Shown: positions 26,562-34,924 of the stretch, piece by piece | How positions within the stretch are numbered: position 1 is the stretch's first letter | How the letters are laid out: each line of letters opens with the position of its first letter | DNA from: Candidatus Gastranaerophilales bacterium | GTDB taxonomy: Bacteria; Cyanobacteriota; Vampirovibrionia; Gastranaerophilales; Gastranaerophilaceae | Length of the DNA stretch: 64,000 nucleotides | Reading direction: 5' to 3' | NCBI GenBank assembly: GCA_910587815.1 | Contig: CAJUNK010000004.1 | Coordinates: 67,063-131,062 of the forward strand | Notes under the pieces: model-generated | Databases searched by the model: none | What the model saw: only the letters and a program-made list of their open reading frames with translations | What the model was told of the DNA's origin: nothing | Program-made: the position numbers and the translations under genes

Positions 26562-28617
26562 GGTAATCTTTTAATTCCTTTAATCTATCTTCAACATATT
26601 TTGATGTGTCATCATTGTTTGCACCATCTTTTGCCTTTAGGGTTTGGTATTTTTCATAATAAGAAACTGCTGTTTTATAATCTTCTTTTGTATCGTAGGC
26701 TACAGCCAGCGTATAATAGGAAAGTGCAAATTCAGGGTCAGCATTAATTGCTTTTTTATATTCTTCAATTGCCATATCTTTTTTGTTTGTTTCATCATAT
26801 ATAGCACCTTTGTAATAATATGCATAGGCATTTTTTGAATTTTGAGCCAAAACTTTATTTAACAAAGAAAGCGCATCATTATATTTTTTATTTTCGTAAA
26901 AAGAAATCGCCATATTAAGGTCTTTTCCTTCTGCCCCCTGTTTTAGTGCAGAAAGTGCATTTTTTGCATCGTTATTGCTTGGTTCAATTGCAAGAATTTT
27001 ATTTAAATACTCCATTGCAGAGTTTGTATTTTGCAAATTTACATAAGCATTTGCTATAAAATACATTGCCTTTGTATCGTTTGGCGTTTTTTCAAGCACT
27101 TTTTTAAAATATTGAATAGCCTGTTCATTTTGTCCAAGTTCAAAATAACAAGATGCTATAGAATACAATACTTCAGGAGTTTGCATTTTAATTTTTAAGT
27201 AATTATCCAATGCAAGTTTGTAATCACCTGAATTAAAATGATTTGTGGCGCTATTGTATAAATTTGCCGCAGCCTCTGTATTTATATCATTTTGCATTGA
27301 TAGAAGCTCTTTATTTTGAGGCAAATTTGAAAGCCCGTGGCTAATTGCAGCGTTTGCTTTTGTATCATCGTTTTGCATGCGGTATATCTGCGCTATATTT
27401 ATATAAGGCTCCGGCATTTTTGAATTTATGGCTATTGCCTTTTTATAATAAATAATAGCATCTGGATAGTTTTTATTTTTATGGAGCTCATAAGCATAAT
27501 TAAACTGTTTATCGTAATCATAAGGGGCTGAAATTGCTTCTTTTTTTAGATAATTTATTAAATCTTCCCCGCTCAACCCTGCAATTACAGCATTCAGCCC
27601 ATCTTTTGCAGCAGCATCATCGGGTTTTATTTTAAGAGCTTTTTTATACTGCTCTATTGCTAAATTATAATCTTTTGTTTCATAATATAGGGATGCAAGG
27701 TTTGTTAATACAACAGAATCTTTTGGTTTTATAGCCTCTGCTTTTTGATATTCTGCACGCGCTAAATCATACTGTTTTTGCTTTTGATAGATTGCACCCA
27801 AATTAATGTGCGCTTCAGCATCTTTTGGATTATTAACGCATCGCGCCATCCAAAGAGTTTTTAAATCATCCAAAACACTATTGTCGCCATATTTAAAAGC
27901 AAGAGTGTACTCATCATTAGCAGCATCAAAATTTTTAATATCATCCAAAATTAATGCATATTTATAATGTGCAAGACCATCATCAGGTTTTAATTTAACA
28001 GCCTCCCTTATAATATCAAGTGCCATTTGCTGATTGTTCAAACTTTTATAGATATCAAAAAGCGGCAACATGGCAGAATAGGCATATTTTTGCCCTTGAT
28101 TATTTTTTAATATATTTAAATCATAGCCTGCTGCTGCAATTTCACCTTGAGCCCTCAGGTTTTTAGCATTTTGAAATTTATTATCAATAGATAAATTTTC
28201 ATGTTTTTTTAGAAGCTGCTTTAAACTATTTTCAGTAGATGTAATTTTTGAAGCTTCTGTTTGATTATCCGCATGCCAGTATTTCATATAAAAAAGGGCG
28301 GATTTTAAGTCGTTTATAGCTTTTTTTGGCTGTTTTTCAGTATTTAAAAAATATTGCGCCCTTGAGATATAGGCAGTATAAAGCGCATTTTTAACATTAT
28401 AATCATAAGGAACATATCTTAAAACTTTTTTAAATTCATTTATAGCAGAAGTATATTTTTTACCTTTGTATAAATTTACACCATTGTTGTAATAAACATT
28501 ATATCTTTCTTTTATATCAGCTTCATTACAATAGGCGGCATTTTCCATATTAAATGCCTGTCCTGCAATAACCATTAGAGCTATTAAGATTAAAATTTTA
28601 TTTTTCATAAAGTTCAA
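26545..28617 (-). CDS. Exported TPR-repeat protein
   Basis: 690 residues. N-terminal signal peptide (MNFMKNKILILIALMVIAGQ...), then about 14 tetratricopeptide repeats spread over the whole length, several with the clear W/LG-Y-A-P spacing, for example AEAHINLGAIYQKQKQYDLA, AYVNLQNTNSAMEYLNK and YYKGAIYDETNKKDMAIEEY. It should be a periplasmic or outer scaffold for protein-protein contacts, such as in envelope assembly. No enzymatic domain is seen. The gene begins the TPR-dusB-GIY run. Confidence 0.9.
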   Translation of the reverse strand: MNFMKNKILILIALMVIAGQAFNMENAAYCNEADIKERYNVYYNNGVNLYKGKKYTSAINEFKKVLRYVPYDYNVKNALYTAYISRAQYFLNTEKQPKKAINDLKSALFYMKYWHADNQTEASKITSTENSLKQLLKKHENLSIDNKFQNAKNLRAQGEIAAAGYDLNILKNNQGQKYAYSAMLPLFDIYKSLNNQQMALDIIREAVKLKPDDGLAHYKYALILDDIKNFDAANDEYTLAFKYGDNSVLDDLKTLWMARCVNNPKDAEAHINLGAIYQKQKQYDLARAEYQKAEAIKPKDSVVLTNLASLYYETKDYNLAIEQYKKALKIKPDDAAAKDGLNAVIAGLSGEDLINYLKKEAISAPYDYDKQFNYAYELHKNKNYPDAIIYYKKAIAINSKMPEPYINIAQIYRMQNDDTKANAAISHGLSNLPQNKELLSMQNDINTEAAANLYNSATNHFNSGDYKLALDNYLKIKMQTPEVLYSIASCYFELGQNEQAIQYFKKVLEKTPNDTKAMYFIANAYVNLQNTNSAMEYLNKILAIEPSNNDAKNALSALKQGAEGKDLNMAISFYENKKYNDALSLLNKVLAQNSKNAYAYYYKGAIYDETNKKDMAIEEYKKAINADPEFALSYYTLAVAYDTKEDYKTAVSYYEKYQTLKAKDGANNDDTSKYVEDRLKELKDYLGQQK

Positions 28618-28748
28618 AATTTCCTTATAATAAGTAAATATATTTTACAGGTAAACCAATTATACTACAAGTTTTATGGTATTTTATAATCTTCATAGAA
28701 TCATTTTTGGTATAATAAATTTAAAATTAAAAAATGAAGGAAGATTTT

Positions 28749-29432
28749 ATGCAGCTTTTACATATCAATCATGATAAAACAAGGCTTTTAATCTTTTTTG
28801 GCGGATTTTATACAGATTACAACTGTTTTAAAAATTTTGATACAGAAACATCTGATATTTTATTTATAAATGATTATTCCGATATGGATTTTGAGGAATT
28901 AAGATATTTTGATTTTACACCGTATACTGAAATCAATCTTATAGCTTATTCTTATGGTGTTTGGGCGCTAAATTGCGCATATTTAACAAAAGCACTTCCC
29001 AAAATCAATAAAAGCATTGCAATATCAGGAACATTTTGCCCGGTGCACACATTATACGGCATCAATCCTAAAGTATTTAACATTATGCTAAATGCAATGA
29101 GTATATCATCTTTAGGCACAAAAACTATTGAAAATTTTGAACAAAACATGCTTGCAAACTGTAACAGCAAATCTGACCATAATTTTCAAAAAGCTACTAG
29201 AACTTTAGAAAATTTAAGACAGGAATTAATTTCAATTAAAAATAATGCAAAAGAATGCAAAATGGAGAATGGATTTCAGTTTGATACTGTAATTTTAACA
29301 AAAGAGGATAAAATATTCCCCTATAAGGCTCAGGATGCCTTTTTTGAACATCATCCACACAGGGTGATTTTAAATACCGGGCATTTTCCATTTTTTGAAT
29401 TTGAAAATTTAGATAAGATTTTAGAATTATAG
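28749..29432 (+). CDS. bioG: Pimeloyl-ACP methyl ester esterase of BioG type
   Basis: 227 residues from ATG 28749, six bases after AAGGAAG; an in-frame ATG fifteen bases earlier lacks a ribosome site. An alpha/beta hydrolase of the DUF452/BioG family: oxyanion part LIFFGGFYTDYNC, nucleophile elbow LIAYSYGVWA, acid in LTKEDKIFP and catalytic His in NTGHFPFFEF. It would remove the methyl group from pimeloyl-ACP methyl ester at the end of the BioC-primed pimelate route. BioC follows at once, which supports the call. Confidence 0.9.
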   Translation: MQLLHINHDKTRLLIFFGGFYTDYNCFKNFDTETSDILFINDYSDMDFEELRYFDFTPYTEINLIAYSYGVWALNCAYLTKALPKINKSIAISGTFCPVHTLYGINPKVFNIMLNAMSISSLGTKTIENFEQNMLANCNSKSDHNFQKATRTLENLRQELISIKNNAKECKMENGFQFDTVILTKEDKIFPYKAQDAFFEHHPHRVILNTGHFPFFEFENLDKILEL

Positions 29433-29440
29433 GGCCATTT

Positions 29441-30145
29441 GTGGATTTCATCAGAGCAAAAAATACATATAGAGAAAATGCTATAGTGCAAAAAAGTATG
29501 GCAAAAAAGCTTATTTTAGAGACTATTTCAAAAGCTGGATGCAATTTCTGTAATATTTTTGAAATAGGCTCAGGCACAGGGCTTTTAACAGATGAAATTG
29601 TGGCAAATTTTAATTTTAAAAGACTTTTTTTAAATGATTTAACTGATAATTTTACAAACCATAAATGCAAACAATATTTTAAGGGTGACATTTCAAAGTT
29701 AAATTTTGGGGATGATTTTTGTGTTGATTTAATTGTTTCAAATGCTGTATTTCAGTGGATAAATAATAAAGAAGCCCTTTTTTCAAGACTTTTTTCTATA
29801 TTAGCAAATGATGGCACTTTGGCTTTTACATATTTTGGATGCAAAAATTTTTGCCAAATAAAAAATATTTCAGGTTTTGGGCTTGATTATGAAGATATTA
29901 TGCCTATTATAAAAAAAACAGGGTTTAATATTCTATATTTTGAAGAAGAACTTGAAACCCTGTATTTTAAAGACGTGCAAAAGATATTAGAGCATATAAA
30001 ACTAACAGGTGTTGGCACAAACAGTAATCATTTATGGACAAAAAGCAAATATGAAGCTTTTAAGGAAAAATATTTAGAAAAATTTTCAGACAAAAATGGC
30101 GTAGAATTAACTTATCATCCGCAGTATTTTATTTTAGGGAAATGA
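29441..30145 (+). CDS. bioC: Malonyl-ACP O-methyltransferase BioC
   Basis: 234 residues starting at GTG 29441, eight bases after the bioG stop. Class I SAM methyltransferase: start RAKNTYRENAIVQKSMAKKL typical of BioC (substrate-gating region), motif I IFEIGSGTGLLTDEI, SNAVFQWI (aromatic pocket, BioC hallmark) and LAFTYFG. It methylates malonyl-ACP so that fatty-acid synthesis can build the pimelate part of biotin. The remaining biotin genes are not in this window. An ATGA overlap leads to a 30-codon ORF (30142-30234). Confidence 0.92.
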   Translation: MDFIRAKNTYRENAIVQKSMAKKLILETISKAGCNFCNIFEIGSGTGLLTDEIVANFNFKRLFLNDLTDNFTNHKCKQYFKGDISKLNFGDDFCVDLIVSNAVFQWINNKEALFSRLFSILANDGTLAFTYFGCKNFCQIKNISGFGLDYEDIMPIIKKTGFNILYFEEELETLYFKDVQKILEHIKLTGVGTNSNHLWTKSKYEAFKEKYLEKFSDKNGVELTYHPQYFILGK

Positions 30146-30234
30146 TGATTTTTAATAATGAAGAGGTTTTAAACCCGGTTGTTTGGTTGGAATATTTAAA
30201 ACAAAGACATAGTCCCGTTTATGACCCTCTGTAA
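30142..30234 (+). CDS. 30-residue ORF coupled to bioC
   Basis: Starts with ATG in an ATGA overlap at the end of bioC and stops at 30234. Product: MMIFNNEEVLNPVVWLEYLK plus QRHSPVYDPL. The part VVWLEYLKQ resembles the start of a frame on the opposite strand (MNFWLEYLNKN, 30301-30242). The two sit in the arms of an inverted repeat. It may be a broken gene remnant or a chance frame; translation is uncertain. Confidence 0.35.
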   Translation: MMIFNNEEVLNPVVWLEYLKQRHSPVYDPL

Positions 30235-30293
30235 GAATTTATTATAGCCCCAAAGCCTCTTCAATGGTATTCTTATTTAAATATTCCAACCAA
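30183..30293. repeat. 18-bp perfect inverted repeat between convergent genes
   Basis: TTGGTTGGAATATTTAAA (30183-30200) is exactly complementary to 30276-30293, separated by 75 bases. Additional CCCGG/CCGGG pairing lies outside (30174-30178 and 30303-30307). It sits between bioC and the sigma-factor gene and may act as a bidirectional terminator, an inverted duplication, or both. Confidence 0.7.
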
Positions 30294-30307
30294 AAATTCA
30301 TGCCGGG

Positions 30308-31210
30308 CTAAAACACATAACATGATAGTAACTCACGCGCAATTGATGAAGTATTAATCTTTTTAATTGCTCTTTTTTCCATCTGCCTGATGCATTCTTT
30401 TGTAACACCATACATATTGCCAATTTCTTCCAATGTTTTTTTGGCTTCATTTTTTAACCCGAATCTTAGCACTATTACTTCTTTTTCCCTGTCTTTTAGT
30501 GCATTTAAAGCAATTTTTATATCATGTTTTAAATCTTCATATTCAACAGTTTTTTCAACATTTTGTTTCACATCTTCAATAATTTCAGATAGACTCATCT
30601 GATTATCATCCATTGAATCCATTGAAGCTTCCAATGAAAGAGCTTTTGTGTAGGCACCAAGAAATGTGTCAATTTTTTCTTCTGAAATACCCATTTTATT
30701 TGCCACAATTGATGGTTTTACACTGCAATTATATTTTTGCTCCAGCGAATGTTTAATCTTTTTATATTTAGATAAAGTTTCTTGAATATAAACAGGAATT
30801 TTCATACAGTGGGATTGTTCCGAAATTGCTTTAAACATTGCCTGCTTTATCCACCAGGTAGCGTATGTAGAAAACTTATATCCTAACTTCCATTTAAATT
30901 TATCACAAGCTACCATAAGGCCTATATTGCCTTCTTGAATTAAATCAAACATTGATAAACCACTCATGTGAATAGTTTTTCTTGCAATATTTATCACAAG
31001 TTTTAAATTCGCTTGAATTAATCTTTTTTTAGCAGCCTCATCCCCCAGTGAAACAAGTCTTGCGGTTTCTTTTTCTTCTTCTGGCGTTAAAATCGGAAAT
31101 TTAGATACTCTTTTTACATAAAAATTTAAAGATTCATCTGACATAATGTTAGAATTAAAAACTGAGCTTGATTTTGCTGCGAAATTTGCCCTTGCATTAG
31201 CATTTTTCAT
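30308..31210 (-). CDS. Sigma-70 family RNA polymerase sigma factor (group 2-like)
   Basis: 300 residues. Regions: 1.2 (DESLNFYVKRVSKFPILTPEEE), 2.1-2.4 (ANLKLVINIARKTIHMSGLSMFDLIQEGNIGLMVACDKF and YATWWIKQAM), region 3 (KYKKIKHSLEQKYN... KMGISEEKIDTFL) and region 4 (LKDREKEVIVLRFGL ... TLEEIGNMYGVTKECIRQMEKRAIKKI). No region 1.1, so it is not the main vegetative RpoD type but an alternative (group 2) factor, as multiply found in Cyanobacteria. Region 4.2 is nearly canonical, suggesting near-consensus -35 recognition. Upstream is a long A+T-rich gap with a 28-base palindrome (31417-31444). Confidence 0.92.
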   Translation of the reverse strand: MKNANARANFAAKSSSVFNSNIMSDESLNFYVKRVSKFPILTPEEEKETARLVSLGDEAAKKRLIQANLKLVINIARKTIHMSGLSMFDLIQEGNIGLMVACDKFKWKLGYKFSTYATWWIKQAMFKAISEQSHCMKIPVYIQETLSKYKKIKHSLEQKYNCSVKPSIVANKMGISEEKIDTFLGAYTKALSLEASMDSMDDNQMSLSEIIEDVKQNVEKTVEYEDLKHDIKIALNALKDREKEVIVLRFGLKNEAKKTLEEIGNMYGVTKECIRQMEKRAIKKINTSSIARELLSCYVF

Positions 31211-31902
31211 AAATCTTATTCTCCTTTAAACTTTACACATTCATAAACTCGTTTTTATCCAAAACAAGAAAGGCAGCAGAAAATTAGCCTTTAAACAATG
31301 TTTTAGGACAATAGAATCTACACGCTTTAAAACAATATTGAAAGCGTTTAATTAAATATTTTGACTGATTGCAACAACTAAAAAGATTTAAATTAAAAGA
31401 TTGATAAAGAGGGTTTGATATATTGAATATATATTTAATATATCATTATAAAATTATTTTTTCAATCCATGTATAAAGAAATGTTAAGATGAGTTTTAAT
31501 TTTTAAAGGTCTTGTTAATATTTCTTAACATAAAATTCTTTCTAATACAACAAAATATTCGCCTTGTGGTAATAATTTTGCCCATATTTGTAAACAATTG
31601 TAAAGTTTTTACTGCATTTGAGCAATTATGTCAGATTGATATACTTTATATATGTACGTGGACTGATTAACGATTTAAATTAAGAACTATTTTAAAAGCA
31701 ATATTGAAGAAATTATAAAGAACTAAACTACACATTCTAACCAATACACACTAACCTTCACTTCACACACGAGGAATTACGTAAAAGTATTCCAAACGGC
31801 CTATTTAGGCCGTTTTTTTTATGTATTTTATAAACAACGACTGTTTTATTAAAAAATAGTTTATGATAAAATCAAAACAAGAAATTAACATGAGGAAAAC
31901 AA
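31211..31902. other. Long non-coding gap between sigma factor and ribH
   Basis: No ORF longer than a few codons is plausible. It holds a near-perfect palindrome (31417-31444, GATATATT/AATATATC arms), a possible promoter (TTGAGC 31618-31623, 16-base spacer, TATACT 31640-31645) and a strong terminator (31794-31820). Together the last two suggest a short untranslated RNA of about 170 bases. Confidence 0.55.
31794..31820 (+). terminator. Rho-independent terminator without upstream ORF
   Basis: AAACGGCC (31794-31801) pairs with GGCCGTTT (31808-31815), loop TATTTA, followed by five further T. Nothing protein-coding precedes it on the plus strand. Confidence 0.88.
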
Positions 31903-32367
31903 ATGGCAAAGATATATGAAGGAAACCTGGTAGCAGATAAAAATGATAGATTTTGCATCATTGTTGCAAGGTTTAATGAATTTATAGGTTCAAAACTTTT
32001 ATCTGGTGCAAAAGATGCTTTTCTTCGCCATGGCGTGGAAGATAATAATATAGACATTATTTGGGTGCCAGGCGCTTTTGAAATTCCTCTTGCTGCAAAA
32101 AAAGCAGCCAAAAAAGGGTACGCAGCAATTGTCACCCTGGGTGCTGTTATAAAAGGTTCAACTTCACATTATGATTACGTTTGTGCAGAAGTTTCAAAAG
32201 GCACAGCCCATGTGGCACTAGAAACAGAAACACCTGTAATTTTTGGAGTACTTACAACAGATAATATTGAACAAGCTATTGAACGTGCTGGAACTAAAGC
32301 TGGCAATAAAGGCTCTGAAGCTGCAAAAACAGCAATTGAAATGGCAAATCTTTTTAAAAACATTTAA
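31903..32367 (+). CDS. ribH: 6,7-dimethyl-8-ribityllumazine synthase
   Basis: 154 residues, normal RibH length. Characteristic ARFNEFI (ribityl/phosphate pocket), WVPGAFEIPLAAKK, LGAVIKGSTSHYDYVC with the catalytic His, and VLTTDNIEQAIERAGTKAGNKG. It condenses the pyrimidinedione intermediate with dihydroxybutanone phosphate in riboflavin synthesis and assembles into icosahedral or pentameric shells. No FMN riboswitch sequence is seen upstream, and the other rib genes are elsewhere. Confidence 0.96.
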   Translation: MAKIYEGNLVADKNDRFCIIVARFNEFIGSKLLSGAKDAFLRHGVEDNNIDIIWVPGAFEIPLAAKKAAKKGYAAIVTLGAVIKGSTSHYDYVCAEVSKGTAHVALETETPVIFGVLTTDNIEQAIERAGTKAGNKGSEAAKTAIEMANLFKNI

Positions 32368-32489
32368 ACAATTTTTCATATTATATTAATCTTTAGGTTG
32401 ATATGAATTTTAAATCTTTAGATTGATGATACAAATCATGTAAAAAGTTATTGTTATTTTATTAAGACTTGGATTAGGAACTTTTTATC

Positions 32490-33134
32490 ATGAAAAAAAT
32501 CATTCTATGCTTATTGTTTAGTTTATTTTTTGTGCCGCAGGTGGCATTTTCAAACGATAATTTTATATATTCAATAAATGTCAACAGAAATAATGACAAC
32601 CAAAGCTTGCAATTGGATATAAAAAGTGATTATAAAACAAAGATTACAAATAAAATTGATGAACTTGGCCGGGAATACTTTGATATCAAGGATGCAAGTT
32701 TAAAAGAAAATTTTGTAATTCAATATAATAATGTGCAGGGTGTTGAAAGCGTTATAGCACAACAAATTGGCAATAAAGTAAGAATTTACATTAAAGGCGA
32801 CAATATTAATGATATTGCAGCAAATTTCAAAAATGTTGAAAATCAGCCATATCCTGATAAAAGTGCTGGCTATGTACTTTTAGTATTTGCCTTTGCTGTA
32901 TTTAGCGTACTTAGAATGTTTAAAAAGAAAGCAAAGAGACTAAATGCAAAAGCACAGTATTTAAAAAATGCTGCATCCAAGGCTGTTTATAATAATCTAA
33001 TGGAAAAGAAGATGAAAACATCTTCCACAATACGTGATAACAGACATTTGACAGTAAATGCGCTAAAAAAGAAAAATATAAAATCTATAGGCGAATATCA
33101 AAAACAAAGATTCATTGACAGGGTTGCAATGTAG
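32490..33134 (+). CDS. Exported/membrane hypothetical protein
   Basis: 214 residues. N-terminal signal peptide (MKKIILCLLFSLFFVPQVAFS), an ectodomain of about 110 residues with beta-strand character (VQGVESVIAQQIGNKVRIYIKGDNI) reminiscent of AMIN-like modules, one membrane helix (GYVLLVFAFAVFSVLRMF, about 128-145) and a strongly basic cytoplasmic tail (KKKAKRLNAKA..., about 70 residues). Function unknown; the AMIN comparison is only by feel. It lies 86 bases before the 561-residue coiled-coil protein in the same direction and may be part of an envelope unit with it and RseP. Confidence 0.75.
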   Translation: MKKIILCLLFSLFFVPQVAFSNDNFIYSINVNRNNDNQSLQLDIKSDYKTKITNKIDELGREYFDIKDASLKENFVIQYNNVQGVESVIAQQIGNKVRIYIKGDNINDIAANFKNVENQPYPDKSAGYVLLVFAFAVFSVLRMFKKKAKRLNAKAQYLKNAASKAVYNNLMEKKMKTSSTIRDNRHLTVNALKKKNIKSIGEYQKQRFIDRVAM

Positions 33135-33220
33135 ATTATAATTATAAATCCTATTTTCAAAGTATTGCGATTGCATAAACTTTATCTATGATTTATAATT
33201 TGTTTTAAGAGGGTTAAATT

Positions 33221-34906
33221 ATGGATAATTATAATGCTCTGTCAAAATCCGCCATATTAACAAAGCTGGCACTTGATGGATATTTCATAGACTTATTAAC
33301 TTTAAATTCTTTCATAAAATCGTGGCAAATTGAGGCGATATATGAAAATGAGTTTGGTATAGAATTTTTTGATAACAGTTCTTATTTGACCATTTTAGAT
33401 AATTTAAAAGATAAATACAAAAAAACAAAAGACAGCTTAGAAGGAAATTTAAAAGAACAATTTTCTCAAGAAAAACATATAGAAAATATAGAAAAACCCT
33501 CACAAGCACAAGAAAATAACAATAAAGAAAATGTTTCTCTTGATGCTTTGATTGATTCACAAAAAAATGTTTCACAAGATAGCAAAGAAAACATAAATGT
33601 TTCTTTGAATGACATCACAGAAACACAACACAAAGAAGCACCCGCCCTATCACAATCTGTCACCCCAATTGTGATTCAAAACGAAGAACAAAAAGAAACT
33701 ATAGATATATTAAATGCATGCGATGCTGTTATTGAAGCTCAGGATATTAAAACCAATGAAAACACTGAAAAAACAGTTGATAATGATATTTATATAATTG
33801 AGGATGACAAAACATACTCTTTAGAAGAGCTTGCAAAAGAAACACAAACAGAATACCAAAACAAAACAAGCAATATAATATATGAAAACACTATAATGCC
33901 AATGGCAATGAGAAATTTAAAGCCAGGGCCTGTAGCTCCAAATTCTAATATAAATGTAGATCATGAAAATATAGAAATTTTAAGCGAAGAAGATTTTGAT
34001 AACCAAAAATTAAACCAAACTGCAAAGCTTGAATATGATGATGAATTAGCCCACATACTTGAAGGCGAAAACTTTAGCCAAGAGGAGATTGAAAAGGCTG
34101 ATAATCTGATAAATAATTCAAAAAACACACAAAATGCTGTACAAAACCATGAGGCTGCTTCAAATACAAAAGAAGAGCAAAAACCCCAGCAGCAAAACCA
34201 AGCAGAAAAAACAAAGGATGAGCTTGATTTAATGCAATTGGCTCAGTCTTTTGCACAGAATTTAACTGGCACAAACAAAGAAGAAATACCGCCTGCTGAT
34301 TTAGAAACAATATTTGAAGAATCTTACACAGAACCTTTTGAAGAATTACAGAATTTCGTGCAAGATAAACCTGAAGAATATAAATCGTTACAGGAAGATT
34401 TGCCCTCTGATATCGAAAAGCCGGAAACCCCTGTTGTAAGCTCCATTATGCAAGGATATTCTTCAACTAATCTTACAGCACAAGATGTTCGCGATATTAT
34501 CAGAGAAGAAATTACGCGACAAACAGCAAATGTAGTGCCTGTTGCTCAAAATAATGAAAACATAAAAGAAATTGTAAGAGAAATTGTGAAGCAAACAGCA
34601 GATGTTGCACCACAAAATGCTTTTAAACTTGATATTTCAAACCGCACACTTGATATGATTGCAAAGACAATAGCGAAAAAAATTGCTGTAAAATTAAATG
34701 AATATTATAAATTAAACAGTTCAAAACAAGATGCAAAACTACAATTATTCAGAGAAAGAACAATGGATTTAAAAGAAAAATATCAAGCTCTTGCAGAAGA
34801 AAACAGAAAGTTAAAAAATCAATTAATTGAAAGCAATAGAAATTTAAATTCATACAAACCAACAGTTTTTGGCTTGTTTAAATACGAAGGCAAAAGAAGA
34901 AGATAA
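33221..34906 (+). CDS. Large acidic, low-complexity protein with C-terminal coiled coil
   Basis: 561 residues, not recognised. The N-terminal 70 residues are folded-looking (KSAILTKLALDGYFIDLLTLNSFI). Then about 350 residues of acidic, Asn/Gln/Glu-rich, probably disordered sequence follow. Two similar segments occur near 420-465 (VRDIIREEITRQTANVVP and IKEIVREIVKQTADVAP), and a C-terminal coiled coil (FRERTMDLKEKYQALAEENRKLKNQL) precedes a basic end. No membrane segment, so cytoplasmic. The layout recalls adaptor or polar scaffold proteins. It ends 18 bases before rseP. Confidence 0.75.
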   Translation: MDNYNALSKSAILTKLALDGYFIDLLTLNSFIKSWQIEAIYENEFGIEFFDNSSYLTILDNLKDKYKKTKDSLEGNLKEQFSQEKHIENIEKPSQAQENNNKENVSLDALIDSQKNVSQDSKENINVSLNDITETQHKEAPALSQSVTPIVIQNEEQKETIDILNACDAVIEAQDIKTNENTEKTVDNDIYIIEDDKTYSLEELAKETQTEYQNKTSNIIYENTIMPMAMRNLKPGPVAPNSNINVDHENIEILSEEDFDNQKLNQTAKLEYDDELAHILEGENFSQEEIEKADNLINNSKNTQNAVQNHEAASNTKEEQKPQQQNQAEKTKDELDLMQLAQSFAQNLTGTNKEEIPPADLETIFEESYTEPFEELQNFVQDKPEEYKSLQEDLPSDIEKPETPVVSSIMQGYSSTNLTAQDVRDIIREEITRQTANVVPVAQNNENIKEIVREIVKQTADVAPQNAFKLDISNRTLDMIAKTIAKKIAVKLNEYYKLNSSKQDAKLQLFRERTMDLKEKYQALAEENRKLKNQLIESNRNLNSYKPTVFGLFKYEGKRRR

Positions 34907-34924
34907 CACAAGAGAGAAAATAAA

